Source: Mycobacterium sp. 852002-51961_SCH5331710
Lineage (GTDB): Bacteria; Actinomycetota; Actinomycetes; Mycobacteriales; Mycobacteriaceae
Assembly: GCF_001665535.1 (NCBI RefSeq)
Contig: NZ_LZSQ01000093.1
Span: 1 to 32,543 of the forward strand
Direction of reading: 5' to 3'
DNA: 32,543 nt
Of the stretch, positions 7,583-19,801 are shown in pieces. The stretch's first letter is position 1; each line of letters opens with the position of its first letter. A model generated the notes under the pieces. The model worked only from the letters and a program-made list of their open reading frames with translations. It did not search any database and was not told where the DNA came from. The translations under genes were made by a program, and so were the position numbers.

Positions 7583-9165
7583 GCGCCCTCGACGGGATCC
7601 GGGCTCGCGGCCTCCTCCAACTCCGCCGGTTCGTCGGCGTGCTCCTGCTTGCCACCGATGAGTAGGCCCAGGAGCGCGCCGACGACGCAGACCACAACCG
7701 TGACCAGGAAGATGTCGCCGTACTGCAGGACATAGGCCTCGCGGTACCGGTTCGCTTCGGCCGCCACGCGTTCGGCCAGGGTGTTGGCCGGCGGAAACGG
7801 CAGGCTTTGAAGGTGCTGGTTGAGGCGGTACAGGCCCCAAGCGGTCAACCCGGCCAGCCCGATCAGCATCCCGACCATGCGTGCGACCACGACGGCCGCT
7901 GAAGCGATCCCGTGCTGGGCGGCCGGTACGACGCGGAGGGCGGCGGAGGTGAGGGGGCCGATCACGAGGCCGAGGCCCAAGCCGGCGATGGCCAGGTCCG
8001 TGTCGAGCACGGGCAGCTGCACAAAGCCGAGGTCGTGATGGGTGGTGAGCACATCGGCGTGCCAGTGAGACACAAGCCAGTACCCTCCAGCGGCAATCAT
8101 GAGCCCGATGAAGGTCACCGCGCGGTCGCCGACGCGCGTTGCGAGCCACCCGCCGATCACGGCGCCGATCGGCAGGGCGATCAAGAAGCGCAGCAGCAGA
8201 AGGACGGCCTCCGTCTGATTCTTGGCGAGGACCCCCTGGCCGAACAGTTCGATATTGACGAGCGTCACCATCAGCGCAGCGCCCGCGCACAGCGATGCTC
8301 CAAGTGCTGCCAGGAATGGTCGGAAATGCACGCCTGCCGGTTCGATGAGCCGTGTGCGGGCGAATCGCTCCCAAATGAAGAACAAGATCAGGGCAATAGC
8401 CGCGCCTATTAGAACGGGCAGTCCATAGCTCGGCAGAATCTTGCGGCCGTCGGGCGCGGGGTTGTAAAGACCGATCACCGTCAAGCCGAGCGCAATGGCC
8501 AGCAGAATGCCGCCGACCACATCGACCCGCTCCGGGATCTCGGGTTTCAGGCGCCCGGGCAGGCTGAAGTGGATCAGCAACATCGCGATCGCAGCTAAGG
8601 GGACATTGATCCAGAACACATCGCGCCACGTGCTCAGGGCCGCGACAACGACGATGCCGTACAGCGGCCCCAGGACACTGCCCAACTCCTGCGCAGCACC
8701 TATGCCGCCCAGAACCGACGCCCGGCTGCGGCTGGCCCATAGATCGGCCGCGAGCGCCAATGTGACCGGCAGGAGAGCACCGCTGGCGACACCCTGGATC
8801 GAGCGCCCGATCACCATGGGAACCAGGTCGTTGGACAGCGCGGTGATGACCGACCCGACGGCGAACCCGGTCAGACTCAGTTGAAGGATGAACTTGCGCC
8901 CGAACCGATCGGAAGCTCGGCCTAGCAGCGGCATTGCGGCGATATAACCCAACAGGTAACAGGTGATGATCGGGGTCACCCGTTGGATCTGATTCACCGG
9001 AATACTGAGATCGGTGATGATGTCGCTGATGATCGCGACGACGACGTAGGTGTCGAGCGCTCCAAGCAACACCGCTAGGCTGCCTGCGCTGATCGCGATT
9101 CGACGATTCGACGGCGTAGGCGTGTTTTCCCTGCTGGTGTCGGTAGCTCGTGCTGAAACAGACAT
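7579..9165 (-). CDS. p55: MFS efflux transporter P55 (Rv1410c homologue)
   Basis: A 528-residue major facilitator of the DHA2 drug-efflux branch with about 14 hydrophobic segments. MFS motif A is [10 protein letters not shown] (82-91) in the first cytoplasmic loop, and an acidic residue (D38, GALDTYVVV) lies in the first membrane segment. The C-terminus is an acidic cytoplasmic tail. In mycobacteria this protein works with lipoprotein LprG to export triacylglycerides and related lipids and affects drug tolerance. The link is visible here: its ATG overlaps the lprG TGA by one base (TGATG on the minus strand). A start 14 codons earlier is open but lies inside lprG and lacks support. The 3' end shares CTAG with the small convergent frame. 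Confidence 0.94.
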   Translation of the reverse strand: MSVSARATDTSRENTPTPSNRRIAISAGSLAVLLGALDTYVVVAIISDIITDLSIPVNQIQRVTPIITCYLLGYIAAMPLLGRASDRFGRKFILQLSLTGFAVGSVITALSNDLVPMVIGRSIQGVASGALLPVTLALAADLWASRSRASVLGGIGAAQELGSVLGPLYGIVVVAALSTWRDVFWINVPLAAIAMLLIHFSLPGRLKPEIPERVDVVGGILLAIALGLTVIGLYNPAPDGRKILPSYGLPVLIGAAIALILFFIWERFARTRLIEPAGVHFRPFLAALGASLCAGAALMVTLVNIELFGQGVLAKNQTEAVLLLLRFLIALPIGAVIGGWLATRVGDRAVTFIGLMIAAGGYWLVSHWHADVLTTHHDLGFVQLPVLDTDLAIAGLGLGLVIGPLTSAALRVVPAAQHGIASAAVVVARMVGMLIGLAGLTAWGLYRLNQHLQSLPFPPANTLAERVAAEANRYREAYVLQYGDIFLVTVVVCVVGALLGLLIGGKQEHADEPAELEEAASPDPVEGA

Positions 9166-9875
9166 CAGGCCGCCGGCGGCTTGGTGACCGTCACCGGCTT
9201 GCCCCACTCCGACATCGTGATGGTGATGCTGGTGTCCGAACTGGTTTGCAGCTTGACCTGGGACAACTTATGGTCGCCTTCCTCGGCGATCCACGCGGTG
9301 CCTGGCACCGGACCCGTCGCACCGATCTGTGGGGCGATCTTGTTCACAGCGTCAGCGCTGACGTTTCCGGTGATGCGGACGGTCTCTGTGCCGTTGATCG
9401 TCTCGCGGTCCTCGGCCTTCGGGTCAGAGAAATTAGCGAGGACATTGGCGAGGCCAGTCTCCGGGTTGAGTATCAGCGACGCGTCATACACATCGGCTGC
9501 AGGCCCGAAGTTCGACAACCCTGCGCCCGGAGTCAACGACGCGTAGAGGGTGCCATCGACCACCTTGAATTCCACCCCCTCAAGGCGTTGGCCCATCATC
9601 CGCAAATTGACCGTCCCTTGAGCGACGAATGTCGGGGCGTTGCTGAGATCGCCTTCGAGCATCTCGATCGGCAACTTCTCGGGTGGACCCTCCATTGCGA
9701 GCTTCATGTGCGCGCTCGTCTGGCTCTTGGTGGTTTGGCTGGACTGCTGGAGGAGCGTCGCGGCATCGGGGAGATCCTTCGCGGGCTCCTCGGACTTGGA
9801 GCACCCCGCGAAGAGAGCGACAGCGGCGGCAAAGGTGAACAAGATCATCACGAGGCGCTTGGGCATGACTTGCAT
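9165..9875 (-). CDS. lprG: Lipoprotein LprG (Rv1411c homologue)
   Basis: A 236-residue secreted lipoprotein of the LppX/LprAFG family. The signal peptide ends in the lipobox LFAGC, so C25 should be lipidated. The mature part contains the family stretches [38 protein letters not shown] and [11 protein letters not shown], close to M. tuberculosis LprG. These proteins hold acylated glycolipids or triacylglycerol in a hydrophobic pocket and hand them outward, with P55 as the inner-membrane partner. The pair sits in one operon. The start could be M1 (9875) or M4 (9866); neither has a clear ribosome binding site. A 14-base inverted repeat lies just upstream of the start. Confidence 0.95.
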   Translation of the reverse strand: MQVMPKRLVMILFTFAAAVALFAGCSKSEEPAKDLPDAATLLQQSSQTTKSQTSAHMKLAMEGPPEKLPIEMLEGDLSNAPTFVAQGTVNLRMMGQRLEGVEFKVVDGTLYASLTPGAGLSNFGPAADVYDASLILNPETGLANVLANFSDPKAEDRETINGTETVRITGNVSADAVNKIAPQIGATGPVPGTAWIAEEGDHKLSQVKLQTSSDTSITITMSEWGKPVTVTKPPAA

Positions 9876-9882
9876 CGTAGAG

Positions 9883-9896
9883 GGTGCAGATGCACC
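9883..9896. repeat. Perfect inverted repeat upstream of lprG
   Basis: GGTGCA-GA-TGCACC, a perfect 6-bp inverted repeat with a 2-base centre, lies 7-21 bases upstream of the lprG start codon. That is in the expected 5' untranslated region. It could be an operator or a short hairpin affecting initiation. The rest of the 176-base lprG/ribE intergenic region has an AT-rich spot, TATAAAT at 9927-9933, which may belong to a promoter on either strand. No FMN riboswitch signature was found. Confidence 0.35.
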
Positions 9897-10039
9897 GTCG
9901 GCGCCGGCGGGGCGCGTTCACATGCCTATAAATGACTCCTAACCTCGGCATTTCCGAAGTTTCCGAGCAGCCATGACGGCGGTGTCGCGGTGAGACGTTT
10001 CCTCCGAAGCTGACACCTCACTCCATAAGTCGCACCCGA

Positions 10040-10045
10040 TAGTCT
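10040..10045 (+). promoter_or_regulatory. -10 element for leaderless ribE transcript
   Basis: TAGTCT fits TANNNT and ends 6 bases before the ribE GTG at 10052, so the message should begin at the start codon. No ribosome binding site is present. The best -35-like hexamer, CTGACA at 10010-10015, is 24 bases away and too far. Confidence 0.5.
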
Positions 10046-10051
10046 GGCGGC

Positions 10052-10651
10052 GTGTTCACCGGAATCGTCGAAGAGGTCGGTGAGGTCGTCGGCAAGGAGG
10101 ATCTCGGCGACTTCGCCCGGCTCGCCATCCGCGGCCCCCTCGTCACATCGGACGCCCGCCACGGCGACTCGATCGCGGTCAACGGTGTCTGCCTCACCGT
10201 CGTCGAGGCGCGCCCGGATGCGATCTTCACCACCGATGTGATCGGCGAGACATTGGACCGCTCCAGCCTCGGCCGCCTCGGGGTGGGCAGCAGCGTGAAC
10301 CTCGAGCGGGCCGCGGCCGTCAACAGCCGCCTCGGCGGTCACATCGTCCAGGGACACGTCGACGGCACCGGTCACGTCATCGCGCGGACTCCGTCGGAGC
10401 GCTGGACGGTGGTGCGCATCGCGCTGCCGACCGCGCTGTCGCGGTACGTGGTCGAGAAGGGCTCCATCACCGTCGACGGAGTCTCGCTGACGGTGTCCGC
10501 GCTCGGACACGACTGGTTCGAGGTGTCGTTGATCCCGACGACGCTCGACCTCACCATCCTCGGCCGTGCCGAGGTCGGCACGCTGGTCAACCTCGAGGTG
10601 GACGTGATCGCCAAATACGTCGAGCGGCTCCTCTCACCCGAAAACGATTGA
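10052..10651 (+). CDS. ribE: Riboflavin synthase alpha chain
   Basis: A 199-residue enzyme for the last riboflavin step, dismutation of two 6,7-dimethyl-8-ribityllumazine molecules. It opens with the diagnostic MFTGIVEEVGEV. It carries two tandem lumazine-binding repeats: residues about 1-95 with GDSIAVNGVCLTV, and about 96-190 with GSITVDGVSLTV. GGHIVQGHVDGTG at the junction is also typical. The gene is called ribC in M. tuberculosis. Length is normal. The GTG start gives the canonical N-terminus and follows a -10-like hexamer, suggesting leaderless translation. It is separated from ribBA by a small gene on the opposite strand, so it is probably transcribed on its own. Confidence 0.95.
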   Translation: MFTGIVEEVGEVVGKEDLGDFARLAIRGPLVTSDARHGDSIAVNGVCLTVVEARPDAIFTTDVIGETLDRSSLGRLGVGSSVNLERAAAVNSRLGGHIVQGHVDGTGHVIARTPSERWTVVRIALPTALSRYVVEKGSITVDGVSLTVSALGHDWFEVSLIPTTLDLTILGRAEVGTLVNLEVDVIAKYVERLLSPEND

Positions 10652-10683
10652 GCTGGAGCCGCATTGCGGCTCGCGCAACCCGC

Positions 10684-10998
10684 TCAGCGGAGCCGGAACT
10701 GCTGGATGAACGAGAAGAAGTCGCTGACCTGGTTTGGTGTCGGCACGAAATCGTCGAAGAACCGATCGACCGCGCCCATCTGCGCCGGCGGGGCCGCGTC
10801 GCGGGGCACGTACTGACGCCACATGCCTTCGAGCACCCCGACCGCCGGGATCACATCGGACGCACCGGTGGAGGGCCCGGGTGGGGCCGGATCGAACGGC
10901 TCGGCTGCCGCGGGAGCGGAGGCGAAGAAGAACCCGGAGGCGGCCACACCACACGCGGCGATCAGCAGCCTCGGGGCCGTGAGACGTGACGCTTTCAT
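10684..10998 (-). CDS. Small exported protein, unknown function
   Basis: A 104-residue protein that I do not recognise. Residues 1-32 are a Sec signal peptide: basic start MKASRLTAPR, a hydrophobic core, and a cleavage site after APAAA. The roughly 72-residue mature part is rich in proline and aromatic residues (EPFDPAPPGPS, GVLEGMWRQYVP, FFDDFVPTPNQVSDFFSFIQQF). It contains no cysteine. Several Phe/Trp residues suggest amphipathic helices. The start is well supported by gaagga 6-7 bases upstream. The gene is divergent from ribBA and convergent with ribE, the end of which is 32 bases away. Nothing in the sequence ties it to riboflavin metabolism beyond position. Confidence 0.7.
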   Translation of the reverse strand: MKASRLTAPRLLIAACGVAASGFFFASAPAAAEPFDPAPPGPSTGASDVIPAVGVLEGMWRQYVPRDAAPPAQMGAVDRFFDDFVPTPNQVSDFFSFIQQFRLR

Positions 10999-11040
10999 AT
11001 GTGTCCTTCGAAATGACCGGGAAAATTAGCGTAGGCGTCA

Positions 11041-11052
11041 GGCGACGTCGCC
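11041..11052. repeat. 12-bp palindrome in the divergent region before ribBA
   Basis: GGCGACGTCGCC is a perfect 12-bp palindrome in the 174-base gap between the small exported-protein gene and ribBA. An 8-bp palindrome GGTATACC follows at 11110-11117. Either could be a regulator site for one of the divergent genes. In this GC-rich genome short palindromes of this kind also arise by chance. No riboswitch consensus or clear SigA promoter was recognised here. Confidence 0.25.
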
Positions 11053-11172
11053 GAGGAGTGAATACGAAAACACCGCTCGCCGGGCCAGGGCGCCGGCACC
11101 GACTACACCGGTATACCTCCAGGTCAGCGGACCGGCAATAAGTTTTGGGCCCTGGTGGTTCATACTGATGTG

Positions 11173-13400
<2,228 letters not shown>

Positions 13401-13414
<14 letters not shown>

Positions 13415-13868
13415 GCGACATCGCCAGTTCGTCGGCGATGGACGTGGTTTGGTCCTCTGCGACCGTGAACCCGATGCTCTCGTACACCTGGCGCGCCGTC
13501 GCGTTGTCGGTCGCCACGCGCAACCGGACGGTGTGAACGTTGCTGCTGCGTGCCCAGTCGAGCGCCGCCGCGACCAACTGCTTCGCCAACCCGCGCCCGC
13601 GCACCGCCGGTTCGAGCCACAGCGAGTACAGGTACACGGTCTCGGCGTTCTCCTGTTGTGCGCCGATCAGGCCGACTGGACGCTCGCCGAGCAGGGCGAC
13701 GAACTGCGCGTGGTCGCGTAGCCGTCGGCGCCACTGCGCGGCGGTGAAGGCGGCCTCGTCGCGATAGCTCGGGTCTTTCTCGCCCAGCGAGTCGGCCAGC
13801 GCCCTCATCCGAACGGCGGCGAAAACCTGCCAGTCGGTTTCGCCCAGTCGGGCAATGCGTTCGGTCAT
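13401..13868 (-). CDS. GNAT family N-acetyltransferase
   Basis: A 155-residue acetyltransferase of the GNAT fold. Motif A, which binds the pyrophosphate of acetyl-CoA, is LEPAVRGRGLAKQLV (R90-G91-R92-G93). The motif B part ATDNATARQVYESIGFTV is also typical. The substrate is not predictable; the N-terminal DWQVFAAVRMRALADS pattern is common in small-molecule acetylating GNATs. Its start overlaps the ggt stop by 4 bases on the same strand, so it is the distal gene of a two-gene ggt-GNAT operon. Its 3' end overlaps the convergent PH-domain gene by 14 bases. Confidence 0.88.
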
Positions 13869-15832
13869 CGGGTGTCGCCCATGACCAACCCTTCCCGGCG
13901 CGGCTCCGCGCCGCCGATGAGGCCCGGGCCGTCTCGGGTGATCGCCGACAGGCCGCTCGATTGGTCGGCCAGATCCACCTGGTGGCCGAGTTCGCGCAAG
14001 CCACGCACGAGCGGGTCAAGGTCTCCAGCCAATGCTGGTGGGCCGGATATGTCGATGATCGGATGCTCGCCGCCGACATTCGTCTTCGGCGTGTTGGCGG
14101 CACCGAAGTCGACCATCGACACCGCCTGCTGCGGGTCGAGCCCCCAATCCAGCATCCCCACAGTTGTTTTCGCCACGAACTGGATGATCACCGCGCCACC
14201 GGGCGAACCGAGCACCGCGTACAGGTCGCCACGTTGTCCACCCTGCGCCTGATCGAAGATCAGCGTCGGCGCCATCGTGCTGCGGGGCCGCTTTCCGGGC
14301 TGGACGCGGTTGGCGACGGGCGTTCCGTCGGGGCCGGTGGGTTCGGCCGAGAAGTCGGTGAGCTGGTTGTTGAGGATGAACCCGTCGACCATGTGGAACG
14401 AGCCGAACGCGGATTCCACCGTGGTGGTCAACGACGCGGCGTTGCCCTGCGAGTCGACGATGCTGACCTGGCTGGTGCCGTGTTCGGGAACCGGCGGCGC
14501 CGGACTGGTCGGCGGTCCGAACTCGCCGGGCTTGGCGGTGCCCATACTGTGCTGTTCGGAGATCAGCGCGGCGCGCCCGGCGAGGTAGTCGCTGCCGAGC
14601 AGCGTCTCGGGGGAACCGCCGGGCAGCGGAACGAAATCGGTGTCGGCAACGTACTTGTCGCGGTCGGCGTACGCCAGCCGTTCCGCCTCGGAGATCAGGT
14701 GCACGCCCATGACGGAGGGCCGACCGCCGTTGCGATCGATATCGGTGGGCTTGTGATCTGCCATCGGGAAGTGTTCGAGGATGCCGAGCGTGGCCAGGAC
14801 CGCGATGCCGCCGGACGACGGTGGCGGCATCCCGCACACCTCCCGGCCGCGGTACGGCGCACACAGCGGTTCACGTTTCTTGGCCGTATAGCCGGCGAGG
14901 TCCTCGGCGGTCATCAGGCTGGGTGTGCGCCCGCCGGAGCCGTCGGTCGCCGCCGCGACGATGTCGCGGGCGATCGCGCCGGTGTAGAACGACTGGGGGT
15001 CGGTTGCGATGACGCCCAACGTTTTCGAGTACGCCGGGTTGGTCAGTCGGGTGCCCTCCGGTTTCGGGCTGCCGCCGGATTCGAGGAAGTATTCGGCGGC
15101 TTCGCGGTCGAGCTTGAGCTCAGGTGCCGCGTCCTCGATGGCCGCCGCGAGCCGGGCGCTGATGTCGAAGCCGTCGTCGGCCAGCCGGACGGCGGGGGCG
15201 AACAGGTCGCGCCAGCCCGTCTTGCCGTGCTCGGCGTGGACGTCGGTCAGCATCCGCAGGATGCCCGGTACGCCGATCGAGCGCCCGGAGGCCCTGGCGT
15301 CCGGCTTGGGTTCCGTGCGGTCGGCATCGGAGACCCAGCGCAGATAGTTCTCGGTCGCGGCGGCCGGCGCGACCTCACGCCCGTCGTACGCCTGGACGCT
15401 TCCGGACGCCGCGTCGAAGTAGAGCAGGAAGCCTCCGCCGCCAAGGCCGGAAGCCTGCGGCTCGACGAGGCCGAGCACGGCTTGCGCGGTGACGAGCGCG
15501 TCCGCCGCCGTGCCGCCGTCGCGCAGCACTTCGCACGCGGCCTGGGTGGCCAACGGATTTGCGGTGGCGACGGAGAAGCTGCTGGTGCGCACCGGCGTCA
15601 TGTCGCTGCGGTACCCCGTGGCCACCTCGGGGTTGGTGGAGATGTCCCTGGAGGTGGGAGGGGAACCGGGGGAGGCTGCGGCGGTGGTCTTGACCACCGG
15701 GGTGCCGTTCTCGACGATCGCGCACGGTCCCGAGGCCTCGGGTTCGGTGCGCTCGTCTGCGGAGCATCCGGCCAACACCAGCACCAACCCGGTCAGCGGG
15801 GCCATCACCCTCGTCACAGAGGAGATCCGCAT
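13865..15832 (-). CDS. ggt: Lipoprotein gamma-glutamyltranspeptidase
   Basis: A 655-residue gamma-glutamyltransferase that would cleave glutathione-like gamma-glutamyl bonds outside the membrane. The start was set at [10 protein letters not shown] because it yields a signal peptide with lipobox LVLAGC (C23); the frame open upstream runs into uvrC antisense. Family features include [17 protein letters not shown] (substrate-binding region), [11 protein letters not shown], and the autoprocessing site [11 protein letters not shown], where T453 is the expected N-terminal nucleophile of the small subunit. LNNQLTDFS and [10 protein letters not shown] follow. The proenzyme should self-cleave before T453 into large and small chains. 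Surface anchoring resembles M. tuberculosis GgtB (Rv2394). Mycobacteria use mycothiol and ergothioneine rather than glutathione, so the physiological substrate may be imported or host-derived. The gene is divergent from uvrC. Confidence 0.93.
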   Translation of the reverse strand: MRISSVTRVMAPLTGLVLVLAGCSADERTEPEASGPCAIVENGTPVVKTTAAASPGSPPTSRDISTNPEVATGYRSDMTPVRTSSFSVATANPLATQAACEVLRDGGTAADALVTAQAVLGLVEPQASGLGGGGFLLYFDAASGSVQAYDGREVAPAAATENYLRWVSDADRTEPKPDARASGRSIGVPGILRMLTDVHAEHGKTGWRDLFAPAVRLADDGFDISARLAAAIEDAAPELKLDREAAEYFLESGGSPKPEGTRLTNPAYSKTLGVIATDPQSFYTGAIARDIVAAATDGSGGRTPSLMTAEDLAGYTAKKREPLCAPYRGREVCGMPPPSSGGIAVLATLGILEHFPMADHKPTDIDRNGGRPSVMGVHLISEAERLAYADRDKYVADTDFVPLPGGSPETLLGSDYLAGRAALISEQHSMGTAKPGEFGPPTSPAPPVPEHGTSQVSIVDSQGNAASLTTTVESAFGSFHMVDGFILNNQLTDFSAEPTGPDGTPVANRVQPGKRPRSTMAPTLIFDQAQGGQRGDLYAVLGSPGGAVIIQFVAKTTVGMLDWGLDPQQAVSMVDFGAANTPKTNVGGEHPIIDISGPPALAGDLDPLVRGLRELGHQVDLADQSSGLSAITRDGPGLIGGAEPRREGLVMGDTR

Positions 15833-15872
15833 CACTCGACGGTAGTGGATCGGGGCCGTCGGGAGGCGGCAG

Positions 15873-15878
15873 TAACCT
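15873..15878 (+). promoter_or_regulatory. -10 element for leaderless uvrC transcript
   Basis: TAACCT fits TANNNT and ends 7 bases before the uvrC GTG at 15886. There is no ribosome binding site close to the GTG, so a leaderless message is likely. The 53-base gap to the divergent ggt start must also hold the ggt promoter. Confidence 0.5.
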
Positions 15879-15885
15879 GGAATCC

Positions 15886-17880
15886 GTGCCCGATCCATCG
15901 ACGTACCGACCCGCCCCCGGGTCGATTCCCGTCGAACCGGGCGTCTATCGATTCCGCGACCCACACAGCCGGGTGATCTACGTCGGCAAGGCCAAGAGCC
16001 TGCGCAGCCGACTGAACTCCTACTTCGCCGACATCGCGAACCTGGCGCCGCGCACGCGCCAGATGGTGATGTCGGCGGGCAGCGTCGAGTGGACGGTGGT
16101 CAACACCGAAGTCGAGGCGCTGCAGCTCGAATACAACTGGATCAAGGAGTTCGATCCGCGGTTCAACATCAGGTACCGCGACGACAAGTCGTATCCAGTG
16201 CTGGCGGTGACGCTCAACGAGGAGTACCCGCGGCTGATGGTGTACCGCGGTGCGCGGCGCAGGGGCGTCCGCTACTTCGGTCCCTACTCGCATGCGTGGG
16301 CGATCCGCGAAACACTCGACCTCCTCATGCGGGTGTTCCCGGCACGGACCTGCTCTGCGGGAGTCTTCAAGCGGCACAGGCAAATCGACCGACCCTGTCT
16401 GCTGGGCTACATCGACAAGTGCTCGGCGCCGTGCATCGGACGGGTGAGCGCCGACGAGCATCGCCAGATCGTGCTCGACTTCTGCGATTTCCTCGCGGGC
16501 AAGACCGACCGACTGGTCCGCGACATGGAACAGCAGATGAACGAGGCCGCCGAACAACTGGACTTCGAGAGGGCCGCACGCCTGCGCGACGACATCGGCG
16601 CGCTCAAACGTGCACTGGAGAAGCAGGCGGTGGTGTTCGGTGACGGCACCGACGCCGACGTGGTCGCGTTCGCCGACGACGAACTCGAAGCGGCGGTGCA
16701 GGTTTTCCACGTCCGCGGTGGCCGGGTTCGTGGCCAGCGCGGGTGGATCGTCGAGAAGTCCGGTGAGCCTGGAGAAACCAGCCAGGAACACCTGGTCGAA
16801 CAGTTTTTGACCCAGTTCTACGGCGATCAAGCCGAATTGGGCGGGGCCAGTGACAGTGGCGGCGACGAGTCGACCAACCCGGTGCCGCGCCAGGTACTGG
16901 TTCCATGCCTGCCGAGCAACTCCGACGAGCTTTCGGCCTGGCTGACCCAGCTGCGAGGGTCGCGGGTGATGCTTCGGGTTCCCCAGCGCGGCGACAAGCG
17001 TGCGCTCGCCGAGACCGTGCGTCGCAACGCGCAGGACGCGCTTACCCAGCACAAACTCAAGCGGGCTGGTGACTTCACCGCGAGAACCGCTGCACTGCAG
17101 AGCATTCAGGATGCGCTCGGGCTGGCCGACGCACCGCTGCGCATCGAATGCGTCGACATCAGCCATGTGCAGGGCACCGATGTGGTGGCCTCGCTGGTGG
17201 TTTTCGAAGACGGCCTGCCGCGCAAGTCCGACTACCGGCACTACGCGATCCGGGAGGCCGCGGGCGACGGCCGCTCCGACGACGTCGCCTCCATCGCCGA
17301 GGTGACCAGGCGGCGCTTCTATCGTCACCTGCACGACCTCCAGCATCCGACAGAGCTTGCGCCGGAAGGCAAGTCGCGCAAGTTCGCGTATCCACCCAAC
17401 CTGTACGTCGTCGACGGTGGTGCGCCGCAGGTCAATGCCGCGCAATCGGTGCTCGACGAACTCGGCATCACCGACGTGGCGGTGATCGGGTTGGCCAAGC
17501 GCCTGGAGGAGGTGTGGGTTCCGTCCGAGCCGGATCCGCTGATCATGCCGCGCAACAGCGAAGGGCTCTATCTGTTGCAGCGCGTGCGTGACGAGGCGCA
17601 CCGGTTCGCCATCGCCTACCACCGCAGCAAGCGATCGAAACGAATGACCGCGTCGGCGCTGGACTCGGTCCGGGGGCTCGGTGAGCATCGACGCAAAGCG
17701 CTGGTCACCCACTTCGGCTCGGTGGCCCGACTGAAGGAGGCATCGATCGAGGAGATCACCGCGGTACCCGGTATCGGGGTCGCCACCGCGCGCGCCGTGC
17801 TCGACGCGCTGGGCGTACCGTCCGAAAGCGACGCGCCCGACGCAGCGATCGGCAATGATCAGAGCAAGGTATCGGGATGA
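15886..17880 (+). CDS. uvrC: Excinuclease ABC subunit C
   Basis: A 664-residue nucleotide excision repair nuclease that makes both incisions around a lesion after UvrAB loading. Domains in order: a GIY-YIG nuclease (GVYRF at 19-23, VIYVGKA at 30-36) for the 3' cut; the cysteine-bearing linker [17 protein letters not shown]; a UVR motif [19 protein letters not shown] that contacts UvrB; an RNase H-like nuclease for the 5' cut ([17 protein letters not shown] with its catalytic Asp, and [13 protein letters not shown]); and C-terminal helix-hairpin-helix repeats ([25 protein letters not shown]). Length is usual. GTG at 15886 is the start. The stop overlaps rapZ by 4 bases. Confidence 0.97.
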   Translation: MPDPSTYRPAPGSIPVEPGVYRFRDPHSRVIYVGKAKSLRSRLNSYFADIANLAPRTRQMVMSAGSVEWTVVNTEVEALQLEYNWIKEFDPRFNIRYRDDKSYPVLAVTLNEEYPRLMVYRGARRRGVRYFGPYSHAWAIRETLDLLMRVFPARTCSAGVFKRHRQIDRPCLLGYIDKCSAPCIGRVSADEHRQIVLDFCDFLAGKTDRLVRDMEQQMNEAAEQLDFERAARLRDDIGALKRALEKQAVVFGDGTDADVVAFADDELEAAVQVFHVRGGRVRGQRGWIVEKSGEPGETSQEHLVEQFLTQFYGDQAELGGASDSGGDESTNPVPRQVLVPCLPSNSDELSAWLTQLRGSRVMLRVPQRGDKRALAETVRRNAQDALTQHKLKRAGDFTARTAALQSIQDALGLADAPLRIECVDISHVQGTDVVASLVVFEDGLPRKSDYRHYAIREAAGDGRSDDVASIAEVTRRRFYRHLHDLQHPTELAPEGKSRKFAYPPNLYVVDGGAPQVNAAQSVLDELGITDVAVIGLAKRLEEVWVPSEPDPLIMPRNSEGLYLLQRVRDEAHRFAIAYHRSKRSKRMTASALDSVRGLGEHRRKALVTHFGSVARLKEASIEEITAVPGIGVATARAVLDALGVPSESDAPDAAIGNDQSKVSG

Positions 17881-18791
17881 CGGACCAGGGCATGCACGCG
17901 GATCTTCGGGATGGGGCCAGCGCCGACTCCGGCATCGACGTGGTTCTCGTCACCGGCCTTTCGGGAGCGGGCCGGGGCACGGCGGCCAAGGTGCTCGAGG
18001 ATCTCGGTTGGTATGTCGCCGATAACCTGCCCCCGGAGCTGATCGCGCAGATGGTCGAGTTGGGGCTCGCCGCCGGATCGCGGATCACCCAGCTGGCGGT
18101 GGTGATGGACGTGCGGTCGCGGGGTTTCACCGGTGACCTGGATTGGGTGCGCAACGAGCTCGCGACCCGCAACATCGCGCCGCGGGTGTTGTTCTTGGAG
18201 GCCTCGGACGAGAGCCTGGTTCGCCGATACGAGCAAAACCGTCGCAGTCACCCGTTGCAGGGCAATCAGACACTGGCAGAAGGCATTGCGGCCGAGCGCG
18301 CGCTGCTGGCTCCGGTGCGCGCGTCGGCAGATCTGGTGATCGACACCTCGGCGATGTCGGTGCCCGCGCTGCGCGAGAGCATCGAACGCGCCTTCGGCGG
18401 CGAGACCGTCGCCCACACGAACGTCACGGTCGAGTCCTTCGGCTACAAGTACGGGTTGCCGATGGACGCCGACACCGTGATGGACGTCCGGTTTCTGCCG
18501 AACCCGCACTGGGTAGACGACCTGCGCCCGCATACCGGGCAGCATCCCGCGGTTCGCGACTACGTTCTCGGGCAGCCGGGTGCAGGGGACTTCCTGGAGA
18601 CCTATCATCGTCTGCTCGACGTAGTCATCGACGGATACCGTCGCGAGGGGAAGCGATATATGACCGTCGCCATCGGATGCACCGGCGGCAAACATCGAAG
18701 CGTGGCGATCGCCGAGGCGCTGGCGGCGCGGCTGCAGGACGGTGATGACCTCACGGTGCGGGTGCTGCACCGGGATCTGGGTCGCGAATGA
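17877..18791 (+). CDS. rapZ: RapZ/YvcJ-type P-loop RNA-binding/nucleotide-binding protein
   Basis: A 304-residue protein of the RapZ/YvcJ family (Rv1421 type). The N-terminal P-loop domain reads [16 protein letters not shown] (24-38), where the usual Walker lysine is R33. The C-terminal domain carries [28 protein letters not shown] and [17 protein letters not shown], the parts used by E. coli RapZ for RNA and metabolite binding. In E. coli it controls glucosamine-6-phosphate synthase through small RNAs; that RNA system is not known in mycobacteria. The gene overlaps uvrC upstream and yvcK downstream by 4 bases each. uvrC-rapZ-yvcK-whiA is a conserved actinobacterial order. Confidence 0.93.
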   Translation: MTDQGMHADLRDGASADSGIDVVLVTGLSGAGRGTAAKVLEDLGWYVADNLPPELIAQMVELGLAAGSRITQLAVVMDVRSRGFTGDLDWVRNELATRNIAPRVLFLEASDESLVRRYEQNRRSHPLQGNQTLAEGIAAERALLAPVRASADLVIDTSAMSVPALRESIERAFGGETVAHTNVTVESFGYKYGLPMDADTVMDVRFLPNPHWVDDLRPHTGQHPAVRDYVLGQPGAGDFLETYHRLLDVVIDGYRREGKRYMTVAIGCTGGKHRSVAIAEALAARLQDGDDLTVRVLHRDLGRE

Positions 18792-19801
18792 CCGCGCGGA
18801 TCGTCGCACTCGGTGGTGGCCACGGACTCTACGCAACCCTGTCGGCGGCGCGCCGGCTGACGCCGCACGTGACGGCCATCGTCACGGTTGCCGACGACGG
18901 CGGCTCCTCGGGTCGGCTGCGCAACGAGCTCGATGTCGTGCCCCCCGGTGACCTACGAATGGCGTTGGCGGCGTTGGCATCTGACAGCCCGCACGGCCGA
19001 CTGTGGGCGACGATCATCCAGCACCGGTTCGGTGGCAGCGGGGCACTCGCGGGGCATCCGATCGGCAACCTGCTGCTCGCGGGTCTCAGCGAGGTTCTGG
19101 CCGACCCGGTGGCCGCCCTCGACGAGCTGGGTCGCATCCTCGGCGTGAAGGGCCGCGTGCTGCCGATGTGCCCGGTGGGGCTGGGCATCGAGGCCGACGT
19201 GGCGGGTCTGGAATCCGACCCGCGGATGAGCCGCGTGATCCGCGGACAGGTGGCGATCGCCACGACCGTGGGCAAGGTCCGCCGTGTGCGTCTGCTGCCG
19301 GGCGATCCGCCGGCGACCAGGCAGGCCGTCGACGCGATCATGGCGGCGGACCTGGTGGTGCTGGGCCCGGGCTCCTGGTTCACCAGCGTCATTCCGCATG
19401 TGCTCGTTCCCGAGCTCGCGGCGGCGCTGCAGGCGACCGCGGCGCGGCGGGCGCTGGTGCTCAACCTGGTGGCCGAACCGGGGGAGACGGCCGGCTTCTC
19501 CGTCGAGCGGCACATCCATGTGCTGGCGCAGCACGCCCCCGACTTCACCGTGCACGACATCATCGTTGACGCGAGCCGAGTACCCAGCGAACGTGAGCGT
19601 GAGCAATTGCGCCGAACCGCGAACATCCTTCGTGCTCAAGTTCAGTTTGCTGACGTGTCCAGACCTGGTACACCTTTACATGACCCGGCGCGGCTGGCCG
19701 CGGCGCTGGAAGGTGTGCGTCTTCGCGGCGCCGCCGACCCGGCGCCGGCAGTGCCCACGTCGACAGCGAATGGACCGAGAGGTGACGACCCGTGGCGATG
19801 A
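18788..19801 (+). CDS. yvcK: YvcK/CuvA-type gluconeogenesis and cell-shape factor
   Basis: A 337-residue protein with a CofD/YvcK fold: nucleotide-sugar binding motif [13 protein letters not shown] (6-18), [13 protein letters not shown], and [12 protein letters not shown]. In Bacillus and mycobacteria (Rv1422, CuvA) it binds UDP-N-acetylglucosamine-type ligands, is needed for normal shape and growth on gluconeogenic substrates, and is phosphorylated by PASTA-domain kinases. The C-terminal tail from about residue 310 is disordered and rich in Pro, Ala, Thr and Ser, a plausible phosphorylation region (inference). The start overlaps the rapZ stop; the end overlaps the whiA start by 10 bases. Confidence 0.93.
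   Translation: MTARIVALGGGHGLYATLSAARRLTPHVTAIVTVADDGGSSGRLRNELDVVPPGDLRMALAALASDSPHGRLWATIIQHRFGGSGALAGHPIGNLLLAGLSEVLADPVAALDELGRILGVKGRVLPMCPVGLGIEADVAGLESDPRMSRVIRGQVAIATTVGKVRRVRLLPGDPPATRQAVDAIMAADLVVLGPGSWFTSVIPHVLVPELAAALQATAARRALVLNLVAEPGETAGFSVERHIHVLAQHAPDFTVHDIIVDASRVPSEREREQLRRTANILRAQVQFADVSRPGTPLHDPARLAAALEGVRLRGAADPAPAVPTSTANGPRGDDPWR

Noticed and set aside
11155..11172. Six extra residues at the RibBA N-terminus
   Set aside because: The M. tuberculosis protein begins at the equivalent of 11173 and no ribosome binding site supports the longer form, although it cannot be excluded.
9876..11172. FMN riboswitch in the ribE or ribBA leader
   Set aside because: Conserved RFN segments were not found by eye in either leader; a covariance search was not possible.
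13961..15976. 671-codon plus-strand frame opposite ggt
   Set aside because: The ggt frame has full catalytic motifs and a lipobox; the opposite frame has low-complexity composition and no motif.
15832..17712. 626-codon minus-strand frame opposite uvrC
   Set aside because: It is antisense to all uvrC domains, with no start signals or recognisable fold.
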